From Metabacillus niabensis (lineage in GTDB: Bacteria > Bacillota > Bacilli > Bacillales > Bacillaceae), in assembly GCF_020524345.1 (NCBI RefSeq), contig NZ_JAIVLH010000024.1, forward strand, positions 1 to 64,000: 64,000 nucleotides of DNA. The letters are read 5' to 3'. A model generated the notes under the pieces. That model ran no database searches. It was not told the DNA's origin and saw only the letters and a list, made by a program, of their open reading frames with translations. The translations under genes and the position numbers were made by a program. Each line of letters starts with the position of its first letter. Position 1 is the stretch's first letter. Shown in pieces: positions 42,813 to 52,244 of this stretch.

Positions 42813-44030
42813 TTATAAAAGACCTTCTTCTTCATAGAGGTAATCATAAGACAAATCAATAAATAGGTAATGCTTTTGATTTAAGGGAAAGGAAAATGTC
42901 CGAATTAATTCTCCCGTTTCAATATCACTGTATACATCACTTAAAAACCCTTTTTGATCAAACCTCATTCTCATAATGTTGGCTAAGAAATAAGGTCGCC
43001 AACTCCAGTTATTTAAGTAATATTGGGGCTGAATTTGCCAATTATTCTGTTTGAAAATGTTAACGGATTGTTGAAAACCATCTTCATCACAAATATAAAT
43101 TCTAAAACTACAGTCATCTAGCTGCTTTGATAGCTGTAGTAGCAGGTCTTCGTAGTCAATATATTGCTTCCCTATTTTATGAAGCACTTGTTGCACACGG
43201 TTGTTAAAGGCTTCCGTAAAAAGATAAAGATTTTCAAGCTTCTTTTTCTCGGAGGATATATAGGTCTGGAACTCATATTTTAGCATATCTTTACAATCAT
43301 CAATTTGTGCAAATTCCCGTTGTGGTTTATTTAAGTAAAATCCTTGATAATAACGGCCGCCGTTCTTCCACGCATATTGAAGCTGAAAATTGACCTCAAT
43401 ATCCTCATACAGCAATGTAGCCCCAATTTTCCTTGCTAAAAGGGAGATTGAATAAAGTACATCATAATATGATTGGGATGGAGAACTTAATCTTAATGGC
43501 TGTAGATCTATTTTTAAAATATCGGGAGATAAAAGACCAATCCGATCAAGATTACTGCTTGCCTTACCTATATTATCAATCGCTACTTTAATACCGTATG
43601 TTCTGTAATATAGTAAAAGATGATAAAGTTGTTCAATATCACCTCGAAAATTATGTTCGGTAATCTCTAATACAATCTGATTAAGTTTTAACCCTTTTTC
43701 CTCTTTCTCCCGTAAGATGTTTAAAAAACTTTCACCATGATCCATCATTAATAAGTTTGCATCACGGTTAATAAAGAGGTGAAGATGTGATTCCTTTAAT
43801 TCCAGAAATTCATCTATTGCAGTATGTAAGATAGAGTCGTCGACTTCAATCCGATATTCATCTGGAATGTTTTCATCCTGGAAAAATTCACCCAAACTTA
43901 TAATCTCATGATTTAGTTTTATTCTTCCTAATACTTCATATCCGATGATTCTTTGTTCATCAGCGCTGAAAATGGCCTGGTAGTAAGGTATAACCTTATC
44001 TATATTCGTTAACACATCTAACGGATCCAT
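42813..44030 (-). CDS. ykuI: EAL-domain protein YkuI
   Basis: A 405-aa protein. The EAL domain (about 10-250) has YEVLGRI in place of ExLxR, with later motifs LEITEHN, AIDNIGKASSNL and KIDLQPLR. A C-terminal PAS-like domain (about 265-400) is present, as in the solved B. subtilis YkuI. The family binds or hydrolyses c-di-GMP; B. subtilis YkuI was reported to bind without clear hydrolysis. ATG at 44030 after GAGGGGA. It is upstream of the fsrA-ykuJ locus, as in B. subtilis. Confidence 0.93.
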   Translation of the reverse strand: MDPLDVLTNIDKVIPYYQAIFSADEQRIIGYEVLGRIKLNHEIISLGEFFQDENIPDEYRIEVDDSILHTAIDEFLELKESHLHLFINRDANLLMMDHGESFLNILREKEEKGLKLNQIVLEITEHNFRGDIEQLYHLLLYYRTYGIKVAIDNIGKASSNLDRIGLLSPDILKIDLQPLRLSSPSQSYYDVLYSISLLARKIGATLLYEDIEVNFQLQYAWKNGGRYYQGFYLNKPQREFAQIDDCKDMLKYEFQTYISSEKKKLENLYLFTEAFNNRVQQVLHKIGKQYIDYEDLLLQLSKQLDDCSFRIYICDEDGFQQSVNIFKQNNWQIQPQYYLNNWSWRPYFLANIMRMRFDQKGFLSDVYSDIETGELIRTFSFPLNQKHYLFIDLSYDYLYEEEGLL

Positions 44031-44178
44031 TGCAATCCCCTCACATATCTCTATCTGTATCTGTATCAACATTATTATAGCATATTAAGGGGAATGATTA
44101 GATGTATTTATACTTTGTGAAAAATGGTTTCACTTCATTTAATAAATGTGTCAACGATATTAGACTTAATTCTCAGTA

Positions 44179-44943
44179 TTAGAAAGGATGTTTATTTAAC
44201 CATTGAGCACCATCCATCGTAATACATTCTCCATTAATATAAGCTGCATCATTTGAAAGAAGAAATGATGCTAATGCTGCAATTTCCTCCGGCGTACCCA
44301 AACGACCTAGTGGAACACTATCAATCGTTCTTTTCGCCGCTTCCTCAGATTCCCATAATCGCTCAGCTCCACCTGTTCTTTCAATAGGTCCGGGTGCAAT
44401 AGCGTTCACCCTTATTCCATATTTTTTTCCCCATTCTACAGCTAAGGTTCTCGTCATTGATAACACTCCGGCTTTAGCAGCAGCTGAATGAATAACACCT
44501 GCACCTGCTCCCCATGCATATGTAGCCACAATGTTTATAATCGAACCTTTTTTTTGTTTATCAATCCAGTATTTTCCTACAGCTGATGAACAATAGAAAG
44601 TACCATTTAGGACAATATCAATGACAGATTTCCACCCATTAATTGTCAGCTTTTCAGCTGGACAAATAAAATTTCCTGCAGCATTGTTAATTAATGCATC
44701 TATTCTTCCACATGTTGAATCAACATATTGAATCAATTCTGATACTTTTTCAGGTTCTCTTATATCTGCTTGAAAAGAAAAAATTTTCCCGGCTTCTCCT
44801 TCGATATCTTTTCGAGCCTCATCAAGTCTATTCTGATTTCTCCCTACTATAACAACATTAGCCCCTTCACTTGCAAATCGCTTTGCCATCACTTTACCCA
44901 TACCGCTAGAACCACCAGTAACAATTATCACTTTATTTTTCAT
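44179..44943 (-). CDS. fadH: 2,4-dienoyl-CoA reductase (SDR)
   Basis: A 254-aa short-chain dehydrogenase. The NADPH-binding motif is GGSSGMG (about 10-16) and NNAAGNF follows near 84. The catalytic residues follow the dienoyl-CoA reductase pattern Tyr-x10-Ser-x3-Lys (TYAWGAGAGVIHSAAAK, about 146-162) rather than the usual YxxxK. It reduces dienoyl intermediates in unsaturated fatty acid breakdown. It starts at ATG 44943 after GGGGGA. A FadR-type operator lies 24 bases upstream. fadG, its B. subtilis partner, is missing here. Confidence 0.9.
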   Translation of the reverse strand: MKNKVIIVTGGSSGMGKVMAKRFASEGANVVIVGRNQNRLDEARKDIEGEAGKIFSFQADIREPEKVSELIQYVDSTCGRIDALINNAAGNFICPAEKLTINGWKSVIDIVLNGTFYCSSAVGKYWIDKQKKGSIINIVATYAWGAGAGVIHSAAAKAGVLSMTRTLAVEWGKKYGIRVNAIAPGPIERTGGAERLWESEEAAKRTIDSVPLGRLGTPEEIAALASFLLSNDAAYINGECITMDGAQWLNKHPF

Positions 44944-44966
44944 CTTCATTCCCCCTGCCTCATTTA

Positions 44967-44984
44967 TGAATGACGATTCATTCA
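44967..44984. promoter_or_regulatory. FadR-type operator before fadH
   Basis: TGAATGACGATTCATTCA is a TGAATGA/TCATTCA palindrome with a four-base centre. It agrees with the operator of the Bacillus TetR-type FadR (TGAATGAMTANTCATTCA) except in the centre, and lies in the leader just before the ribosome binding site. Confidence 0.8.
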
Positions 44985-45131
44985 TCTATTTTATCATAAC
45001 TTAGCCCTATTATCTAATGAAACTGAAGATTCATCTTTACTTTTTAATTAGAACTTTGTCATAAAACCGTGCTATAATTTAGTATAAAATAAATGATCGA
45101 TTGAAAAATGTTTGAGAATGGTTGGTATGTA

Positions 45132-45992
45132 ATGAAAAAACTTTATTCAAGAAGATCTTTTCTTAAAGGACTTTTTTCTATATCTATTGGAGGGATCTTG
45201 GCTGGAGCCGGCGGATATACATATGCTCGATATTTTGAACCTGGTTTCTTAGATATAAATCAACTAAAAATTACACATTCAACGATCCCAAAATCGTTCG
45301 ATGGATTTAAAATTGTCCAATTTAGTGATACACATCTTAGTGAATACTTTACGATTGGAAGATTAAGAACAATCGTCGATAAAATAAATGATCTATCACC
45401 TGATTTATTGTTTTTCACTGGAGATTTAATGGATGAGCCTAATCAATATACACAAATGAATGAAATTGTTCCTGTACTTGAAAAATTAGAAGCTCCATTT
45501 GGAAAATTTGCTGTTTATGGAAATCACGACCATGGAGGATATGGAACTGATATTTATCGAAACATTATTACAATGTCAGGTTTTACATTACTCCAAAACC
45601 AAGTGCAAAATATTTCCATGTTAGATGGACATAAAATTTCAGTTTCCGGGATTGATGATCTAATGTTAGGGAAACCCAGTTATGAAGGAACTTTAGGTAA
45701 TTTAAATAAGCATACATTTAATATTTTATTGGCACATGAACCGGATGCTGCTCTTGAGTCAAAAAAATATCATGTTCATTTACAATTGTCAGGTCATAGT
45801 CATGGTGGTCAAGTTCAGGTACCTTTTTACGGCCCTCTTATTACCCCTCCATTCGCAACTGAATACTTTGAAGGAATGTATGATATTGATAACATGAAGC
45901 TCTATGTTAATAGAGGCTTAGGAACAACAAGACTTCCGTTTCGCTTTTTATCTGTTCCGGAGATTACACAATTAACTCTTTATTCAGAATAA
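45132..45992 (+). CDS. ykuE: Tat-exported metallophosphoesterase
   Basis: A 286-aa phosphoesterase. The twin-arginine motif SRRSFLKG (about 5-12) with a following hydrophobic stretch predicts Tat export. Metal-binding motifs are complete: FSDTHLS (about 65), FTGDLMD (about 98), GNHDHG (about 130), LAHEPD (about 203) and SGHSHGGQ (about 222). B. subtilis YkuE is a wall-associated, Tat-exported protein of this type. The start ATG at 45132 has a weak ribosome site; an upstream in-frame ATG is possible. The substrate is unknown. Confidence 0.9.
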   Translation: MKKLYSRRSFLKGLFSISIGGILAGAGGYTYARYFEPGFLDINQLKITHSTIPKSFDGFKIVQFSDTHLSEYFTIGRLRTIVDKINDLSPDLLFFTGDLMDEPNQYTQMNEIVPVLEKLEAPFGKFAVYGNHDHGGYGTDIYRNIITMSGFTLLQNQVQNISMLDGHKISVSGIDDLMLGKPSYEGTLGNLNKHTFNILLAHEPDAALESKKYHVHLQLSGHSHGGQVQVPFYGPLITPPFATEYFEGMYDIDNMKLYVNRGLGTTRLPFRFLSVPEITQLTLYSE

Positions 45993-46031
45993 GTAAAGCA
46001 CAAGAACATATTTCATATCTTACCTCAAAAT

Positions 46032-46060
46032 AAAGGACAATTTCTAAGAAATTGTCCTTT
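46032..46060 (+). terminator. Terminator after ykuE
   Basis: A perfect 14-bp stem AAAGGACAATTTCT/AGAAATTGTCCTTT with a minimal loop, then TTAA, about 40 bases past the stop codon. Confidence 0.85.
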
Positions 46061-46097
46061 TAATACTTTAAGTTTTTTACTTATTAGGTTATCAGAA

Positions 46098-46139
46098 AAG
46101 ACAGCGACTCCCTCTATTCTTGGCGTCAAGTCGTGTCTT
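46098..46139 (-). terminator. Possible terminator after ppk
   Basis: AAGACACGACT/AGTCG(C)TGTCTT forms an 11-bp stem with a bulge, followed by TTCTG on the minus strand, 14 bases after the ppk stop codon. Confidence 0.55.
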
Positions 46140-46152
46140 ACTGGATCTTCAT

Positions 46153-48264
46153 TTATTCTTCATCCTCTAGCACTTGATAGGCTTTGCTAAATAATGTGAG
46201 CTGACTATCAACTAATGCTTCTTGTTCATTACGTTTAACGTAATGATATACACCATGTTGATCTTGTTCTCTTGCCTTCACATTATCGGCTAAGTTTAGA
46301 GCCAGTACCTGGTTTAGACGCATTTTTATATGCCCCTCATAGATAGGGAACAAAATTTCAACACGTTTTTCCATATTCCTTGTCATCAAGTCTGCCGATG
46401 AAAGAAAGGTCTTCTCTTCTCCATTATGATGAAAGAAATAGATTCTACTATGTTCTAAAAATCGACCAACAATGCTTCGAACTCTAATATTTTCACTTAC
46501 GCCCTTTATACCTGGACGTAAGCAGCAAGTTCCGCGGATGATTAAATCAATCTGTACACCTGCATTTGATGCTTCATATAGTTTTGTTATGATCACTTTA
46601 TCTGTTAATGAATTCATTTTTGCAATAATACGTCCGTTGGAGAATCTCTTTTGAAATTGAATCTCTTGATCTATTAATTTTATAAAATCTTTTCTAATAT
46701 CAAAAGGCGCCACTGAAAGATGATGAAAGTCGGGCTTTTCAGTGTAACCACTTAAATAATTAAAAAAGTTTGTTGCATCAATTCCGAACTTACGCTTGGA
46801 AGTGATAAGTCCCATATCTGTATAAATTTTTGCTGTTTGATCATTATAATTGCCTGTGCCTAAATGAACGAAGCGCTCAATCCGATTATTTTTTCTTCTT
46901 ACGACAAGTGTTATCTTACTGTGAGTTTTTAAATATGTCATTCCATAGATAACATGACATCCGGCTTTTTCCAATTCCTTAGCCCACTGTACATTATTTT
47001 CTTCATCAAAACGAGCCTTTAATTCAACTAAAACTGTTACTTGCTTACCGTTTTCAGCCGCACGTTTTAATGCATCAATGATTGGCGAATCTCCACTAAC
47101 CCGATACAATGTCTGCTTAATCGCTAATACATCCGGATCATCAGCAGCATCCGAAATAAACTCTACTACCGGTTCAAATGATTCATATGGATGATGAAGA
47201 AACACATCCTGTTCTGATACTTTTTCGAAAATGTCCTCATCAGAAGAAATGTCCACCGGTGGCTGGGGAATGAGAGCTTCAAATATTAAATCTTCTCTTA
47301 GTATTGACATTTCCTTTGCAAAGCTAAATAGGAAGGTCAGATCAAGAGGTCCATCAATTTCATATACATCTTTTTCATGGATTTCAAGTTCTTCAGTTAA
47401 ATAACGCAGGATGTTTTGGTCAAATCCATTTTTTTGAATTTCTAGCCGAACCGCAGCTCCCCATTTACGTTTCTTTAACTCTTTTTCAATTTCTTTCAAT
47501 AAATCCCGAGCACCTTCTTCATGTATTGTCATATCTGCATTTCTTGTAATCCGAAAAACTGAAACTGAAACTACTTTATACCCATTGAAAAGCTTATGAA
47601 TAAATGTACTGATAATATCTTCTAATAAAACAAACCGATTTTGGTCAGAGGAAGTATGTAATTTCACAAATCGTTCTAGAACAGCAGGAACTTGAACGAT
47701 TGCTGTCTTATAGCGATTTTCCTCGAACTCATCGTTATCCTCAATAACAATGGCCAAGTTTAAGCTTTTATTGAGCAGCATCGGAAATGGGCGATATGCA
47801 TCCACTGCCATAGGTGTTAAGACAGGGAAGATCTGCTCGTCAAAATATTCCTCGAGAATTTTATATTGTTCAGATGCTAAGTCTGACATATGTAATATTT
47901 CGATGTTTTCTTCCCGTAACTGTGGGATAAGCAAATCATTGTATGAATCATATTGCAACCCAACTAGCCTATGTGTATTATGAGCAATTTGATTTAATTG
48001 TTGTTTTGGTGTCATCCCTGCTTTATTTTCAGGCTTATTAAATCCAGCTTTTACCTGATCTTTTAATCCCGCTACACGAACCATAAAAAACTCATCTAAA
48101 TTAGAGCTAAAGATAGCTAGAAACTTTAACCTCTCAAATAAAGGGTTATGCTCATCTAAAGCCTCTTCTAAAACACGTTCATTAAATGCAAGCCAGCTTA
48201 ATTCTCTATTGTTATAATATAGCGGACTTTGAAGATCCAAAGCTTTTTGATTGATTGTATTCAT
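46153..48264 (-). CDS. ppk: Polyphosphate kinase 1
   Basis: A 703-aa enzyme that polymerises the gamma-phosphate of ATP into polyphosphate. The four PPK1 domains are present: N (about 15-115, YYNNRELSWLAFNERV), head, and C1/C2 with the autophosphorylated His in YLKTHSKITLV (about 445) and HLGTGNYNDQTAKIYTD (about 465). Length is typical. It follows ppx with 141 bases between, which contain a PhoP-box-like element. The pair is placed between ykuE and ykuD, where B. subtilis has no such genes to my knowledge. Confidence 0.95.
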   Translation of the reverse strand: MNTINQKALDLQSPLYYNNRELSWLAFNERVLEEALDEHNPLFERLKFLAIFSSNLDEFFMVRVAGLKDQVKAGFNKPENKAGMTPKQQLNQIAHNTHRLVGLQYDSYNDLLIPQLREENIEILHMSDLASEQYKILEEYFDEQIFPVLTPMAVDAYRPFPMLLNKSLNLAIVIEDNDEFEENRYKTAIVQVPAVLERFVKLHTSSDQNRFVLLEDIISTFIHKLFNGYKVVSVSVFRITRNADMTIHEEGARDLLKEIEKELKKRKWGAAVRLEIQKNGFDQNILRYLTEELEIHEKDVYEIDGPLDLTFLFSFAKEMSILREDLIFEALIPQPPVDISSDEDIFEKVSEQDVFLHHPYESFEPVVEFISDAADDPDVLAIKQTLYRVSGDSPIIDALKRAAENGKQVTVLVELKARFDEENNVQWAKELEKAGCHVIYGMTYLKTHSKITLVVRRKNNRIERFVHLGTGNYNDQTAKIYTDMGLITSKRKFGIDATNFFNYLSGYTEKPDFHHLSVAPFDIRKDFIKLIDQEIQFQKRFSNGRIIAKMNSLTDKVIITKLYEASNAGVQIDLIIRGTCCLRPGIKGVSENIRVRSIVGRFLEHSRIYFFHHNGEEKTFLSSADLMTRNMEKRVEILFPIYEGHIKMRLNQVLALNLADNVKAREQDQHGVYHYVKRNEQEALVDSQLTLFSKAYQVLEDEE

Positions 48265-48327
48265 GTACCTTCACCCTTTTTCGACAATTTCTATTGTTTC
48301 ATAATAGCACTAAGGGACTAATTCAAT

Positions 48328-48365
48328 TGTAAATATTTTGTAAATTATTATTAATTTTTTGTAAA
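48328..48365 (-). promoter_or_regulatory. Candidate PhoP box upstream of ppk
   Basis: On the minus strand four direct repeats follow each other: TTTACA (48365-48360), TTAATA (48354-48349), TTTACA (48344-48339) and TTTACA (48333-48328), spaced 11, 10 and 11 bp. This is the PhoP pattern (TTWACA every 11 bp). A TATTAT -10 lies at 48306-48301. Confidence 0.6.
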
Positions 48366-48405
48366 TAGAATCTGTTTTGTCATGATCCCTTTTAAAATGT
48401 CCTCC

Positions 48406-49929
48406 TCAGGAAAAAATAATGGTTATTGACCTTTTCAATAGTTTTTCTAAATGCTTTTTTTGCTTTTCAGCTTGATATTGTTCCGGTTTCCAGTCATGAT
48501 GACATGTAATAGTAAAGGTTAATCCTTCTTTATATGTATGCAAATCAATTGATTTAATAATATTCCTTTTTGTTGCATTTAGGCTGTAAGCAAATTTTAA
48601 GATTGCCCCTAATATCCTATATGTTTGTAACTCTTCTCTTGAGAACCATTGACTATATGGTGTTACATATCTTTTAAACCCTGACTTGCTTGTATAAGAA
48701 GCGATGAGGGCAACAATCATACGATCTTTATGAAATAATCCATCAATTGTACGATTTGCTAATAAATAAAACGTGTGCTGACTGCTTGATTCAGAATCAA
48801 TATATGATCCAAGATTATAAACAAATGCACCCCGTTTTAAAAACAACTTATCCTCAGTTGATGTTGAGATAACTCCAGCTTTATTTAATAATTCCGTTAT
48901 CATTACAGCACTATTTGTAACATGAAAAACATGATTCAAATTAACGTTATAGTCTGTTGCAAGCTCATAAAAACTTTCCTCAATAACATTAGGAAAAACA
49001 GATATACCGAATTCCCTTGTTAATTCCTCAAAGAAAACTCCATCTCGTAACCCTTTTCGACTTAAGGCAAAATGGTCCGCTCCTACGATGCTCATTAACT
49101 GACGAAACACCTCAACAGCAGGTATAATAATATCTGCACGATCTTTTGAAAGTCCTTCTACCTTTTGTAACTCACTAAATGAAAGGGACTGTAGATACTG
49201 ATTCATTTCAAAAACATCTTCTGTGCTCATTAAATATTGATGAACCCCGGCAATTGGATAGGAAACGAATTCCTGATGAATTTGGACCAGGTTACGTGCA
49301 CTACCTCCGATACCGATAATAGGTAGACATTTATCTTTCACCCATTCTAACTGGTCCAATTGATTTTTAATGAATTTACGAAGGGTTATTAATTCTGATT
49401 CTGTGGGGAATTCCCCAGATATAAATTGTTTTTTTAATGATAAAGCCCCAAAAGGAAAGCTATGATAGTTAATTAACTTCCGGTCATGAAAGTACGTTAC
49501 TTCTGTGCTTCCTCCACCAATATCAATGGTAATTCCACTTTGAAAGGGTGTTGTGTTGACCACAGCTAAATAACCAAAATAAGCTTCTTCATATTCAGAT
49601 AAGATTTGAATTGTAAATTCAGTTTCATTATTTACGCGTTCAAGAATTTGCTGTTGATTTTTTGCTTGTCGAATAGTAGCAGTTGCAACACACTTAACAT
49701 CATCTAAAGAATGATGGTTCGTAACTTCCCTAAAACTTAATAGTGAATCAATAAGTATACGAATCCCATCCTCTGTTAAGTCTCCTTCATCGGAAAGAAA
49801 ATTTCGTAACCGTGCAACAACCTTAACATTTTCTATTTCTTTTAATCTACCGCTTTTCTCACGTAAATAAATAACCAAACGCATTGTATTTGAGCCGATA
49901 TCAACAATTGCATATTTTTCTCTATTCAA
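48406..49929 (-). CDS. ppx: Exopolyphosphatase (Ppx/GppA)
   Basis: A 507-aa phosphatase of the actin/Hsp70-like Ppx/GppA family that removes phosphate from polyphosphate ends. Phosphate loops are AIVDIGSNTMRLVIY (about 7-21) and TIDIGGGSTEVTYF (about 140-153), with GIGGSARNL near 206. A C-terminal HD-like half (about 310-500) follows. I place the start at a TTG six bases after AGGGTG; the ORF extends further upstream without support. It is transcribed ahead of ppk. Confidence 0.92.
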   Translation of the reverse strand: MNREKYAIVDIGSNTMRLVIYLREKSGRLKEIENVKVVARLRNFLSDEGDLTEDGIRILIDSLLSFREVTNHHSLDDVKCVATATIRQAKNQQQILERVNNETEFTIQILSEYEEAYFGYLAVVNTTPFQSGITIDIGGGSTEVTYFHDRKLINYHSFPFGALSLKKQFISGEFPTESELITLRKFIKNQLDQLEWVKDKCLPIIGIGGSARNLVQIHQEFVSYPIAGVHQYLMSTEDVFEMNQYLQSLSFSELQKVEGLSKDRADIIIPAVEVFRQLMSIVGADHFALSRKGLRDGVFFEELTREFGISVFPNVIEESFYELATDYNVNLNHVFHVTNSAVMITELLNKAGVISTSTEDKLFLKRGAFVYNLGSYIDSESSSQHTFYLLANRTIDGLFHKDRMIVALIASYTSKSGFKRYVTPYSQWFSREELQTYRILGAILKFAYSLNATKRNIIKSIDLHTYKEGLTFTITCHHDWKPEQYQAEKQKKHLEKLLKRSITIIFS

Positions 49930-50046
49930 ATTCAACACCCTTATTTTCAGAATAAAAAATACATTTACTTTTTCATACAAGCCATTGAGCTTCAACTTAT
50001 AGAGATTGTCAACTAAAAAGAAAAATAAACAGTCATAAATTAATGT

Positions 50047-50074
50047 ACATTATAACATATTCATTCATAAGGTA
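50047..50074 (+). promoter_or_regulatory. Sigma-K promoter of ykuD
   Basis: AC (50047-50048), 17 bases, CATAAGGTA (50066-50074) matches the mother-cell sigma-K consensus (AC, then CATANNNTA) exactly. It fits late-sporulation expression of a spore-wall transpeptidase. Confidence 0.7.
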
Positions 50075-50139
50075 TATTAAGTTTTAACCTACAAAATCCC
50101 TGTTCCTTGGGCAATTTAATTTCAATTGGAGTGATGTTA

Positions 50140-50634
50140 ATGATTCATACTGTTCAACGAGGAGAGTCATTGGCCGTAATCGCTGCTAATTATCGAACAT
50201 CTTTACAACAGCTGATAGCTGTTAATAGTATTTCCAATCCAAACTTACTATTTATAGGTCAGAAAATTATAATACCGGGTCTACCTGATCCTACTAGTAT
50301 TCCCTATTCTATAGAAATTTCAATCTCACTGAAAAGGTTAACTTTAATAATGAACGGACAGGTAATGAAACAATATCCAATTGCAGTTGGTAAAATGGTT
50401 ACTGCTACACCTGTAGGAGACTTTGTGATCGTAAATCGGGAACCAAACCCTGGAGGACCATTTGGAGTAATGTGGCTTTCTTTATCCAAAATACACTATG
50501 GTATTCACGGTACAAATAACCCTGCTTCTATAGGAAAAGCCGTATCGCTAGGTTGTATCAGAATGTATAATGAAGATGTAGTAGAATTGGCTTCCCTGGT
50601 TCCAAATGGAACTAAAGTTTCAATTAGACCTTAA
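50140..50634 (+). CDS. ykuD: LysM L,D-transpeptidase
   Basis: A 164-aa cross-linking enzyme. One N-terminal LysM repeat (about 1-46, [19 protein letters not shown]) is followed by the YkuD catalytic domain (about 55-164) with [20 protein letters not shown] (catalytic His and Cys, about 124-143). Length equals B. subtilis YkuD, the structural prototype. It makes 3-3 peptidoglycan links, probably in the spore wall, as the sigma-K-like promoter suggests. Start: ATG after TTGGAGTG. Confidence 0.95.
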   Translation: MIHTVQRGESLAVIAANYRTSLQQLIAVNSISNPNLLFIGQKIIIPGLPDPTSIPYSIEISISLKRLTLIMNGQVMKQYPIAVGKMVTATPVGDFVIVNREPNPGGPFGVMWLSLSKIHYGIHGTNNPASIGKAVSLGCIRMYNEDVVELASLVPNGTKVSIRP

Positions 50635-50736
50635 TTAGACCTTAAGATTTTATTAAGATTTTGTAATTAACGTATCAAAATGAGTAATATTACCTTATAA
50701 TGACAAATGGAATGATGTCATATAAGGAGCGGACCA

Positions 50737-52035
50737 ATGAAAATCTTTCGTAATCGAAATTTTGTAAAATTATTTTTTGCAGCCCTCTTCTCTCAAATGG
50801 GTACAACGATTGGAAACATGGCTTTTGCCTTTTATCTTTTAGATCACTTTAGTCATCAACCTTCTTACGCAACTATAGCTGAATTAATGTATTCACTACC
50901 AACCATCCTTGTGTTTTTTATCGTCGGAGTTGTTGCAGATCGATTTGATCGGAAGAAAGTGGCTGAAAATTGCGATTGGATTCGAGCTGCCTTAACAGTT
51001 CTTCTTTTCGGAGCTCTTTTCACCAATTCTATTCCATTTATTTTTCTTGTATTATTTTTAAGAAGCGCTGTTACAAAATTCTTTTTCCCAGCAGAGAACA
51101 GCCTTGTTCAAGGAATATTAAATAAAGAGCAGTATGCACAAGCTGCTGGATTAAATCAAATGCTTTTTAGTATCTTTATGGTGTTTGGAGTTGGTTTAGG
51201 AGCTGCTATCTATAAAACAGTTGGCGTTCATGGTGCGGTCATTGTAGATTTTTTAAGTTTTATTTTCTCTGCGTTGTTAATCCGATCATGCAAAATTCCT
51301 ACTTCTGCACGACTGCCTAATGGGAAAGTAGACTGGAAAGATGTAAACATAAAATCATCACTTGGAGACTTTAAGGCTGGTATTCTTTATATTGTCAAAA
51401 ACCGATTGCTTTCCGTCCTTATTTTCGGATTTTTTATTTTCGGATTTTTCAACGGGGCTTTCGCCATTTTACCAATGTTCACTATGAAATATGAGTTATC
51501 ACCAACGAACTATGAATGGTACGCTTCTTTATTTGCTGTTTCATTAGGCTTTGGATTATTAACAGGAAGTGGTTTAGGGACCTTGATTGCCTCAAAGTTC
51601 AAGCCTCATCAATTAATGATTTTTCCGATTTTCTTAACAAGTTTACTCATTTTCTTTTTAGGCTTTACAGATAAACTTTCTATCTTCCTTGTCATCGTGT
51701 TTATTATTGGGACATGCCTTGGACCAATTAATATTGCTATAGGCGGGTGGATGCCAAAAATAGTACATCCGAAGCTAATGGGACGTGTCAGCGGTTGGAT
51801 TGATCCTTTAATGATGTTCGCTCAATCCGCAACACTCGGATTAATTGCACTCCTTTTCCCTAAGTTTATTCAAGAAATTGATTACTTATATTATGGTATT
51901 GCATTTGTTATATTATTGGTTTCTCTATTCTATGCTTTTACCTTACCTAAGTTAAGCGAAGCTTTTGAAAAGAAACAAAGACTACTACAACGCAAACAAA
52001 AATCACAAAAACCAAGTAATATCCCATCTATGTAA
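50737..52035 (+). CDS. ykuC: MFS transporter YkuC
   Basis: A 432-aa, twelve-segment permease. The first-loop motif DRFDRKKVAE (about 67-76) is a motif-A variant. The C terminus is basic (KKQRLLQRKQKSQK). In B. subtilis YkuC is linked to macrolide efflux by similarity; the substrate is unproven. It starts after AAGGAGCGG, 102 bases behind ykuD on the same strand, and ends at a strong terminator. Confidence 0.9.
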   Translation: MKIFRNRNFVKLFFAALFSQMGTTIGNMAFAFYLLDHFSHQPSYATIAELMYSLPTILVFFIVGVVADRFDRKKVAENCDWIRAALTVLLFGALFTNSIPFIFLVLFLRSAVTKFFFPAENSLVQGILNKEQYAQAAGLNQMLFSIFMVFGVGLGAAIYKTVGVHGAVIVDFLSFIFSALLIRSCKIPTSARLPNGKVDWKDVNIKSSLGDFKAGILYIVKNRLLSVLIFGFFIFGFFNGAFAILPMFTMKYELSPTNYEWYASLFAVSLGFGLLTGSGLGTLIASKFKPHQLMIFPIFLTSLLIFFLGFTDKLSIFLVIVFIIGTCLGPINIAIGGWMPKIVHPKLMGRVSGWIDPLMMFAQSATLGLIALLFPKFIQEIDYLYYGIAFVILLVSLFYAFTLPKLSEAFEKKQRLLQRKQKSQKPSNIPSM

Positions 52036-52039
52036 ACAA

Positions 52040-52080
52040 AGTGTCTCTACTCAACTGATATACAATTGAGGAGAGACACT
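52040..52080 (+). terminator. Terminator after ykuC
   Basis: A long stem AGTGTCTCT(A)CTCAA/TTGAG(G)AGAGACACT is followed by CTTATTTTTTACC. Confidence 0.9.
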
Positions 52081-52244
52081 CTTATTTTTTACCATTTCAA
52101 CTGTAACGATTTATATAATAATACGAAATAGCTATTGAATTATTCAAAATAAATACCGTAACTTGTTGCATTTTACTCTTTACTAAGTATAATTTAAGTA
52201 AGAAAGTTATAAAATGAGAGTGTAAAACGAAAAGGAGAGAACCA

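Noticed and set aside
45057-45107. Strong sigma-A promoter for ykuE
   Set aside because: TATAAT is present but no -35 lies at 16-18 bases, so I left it out.
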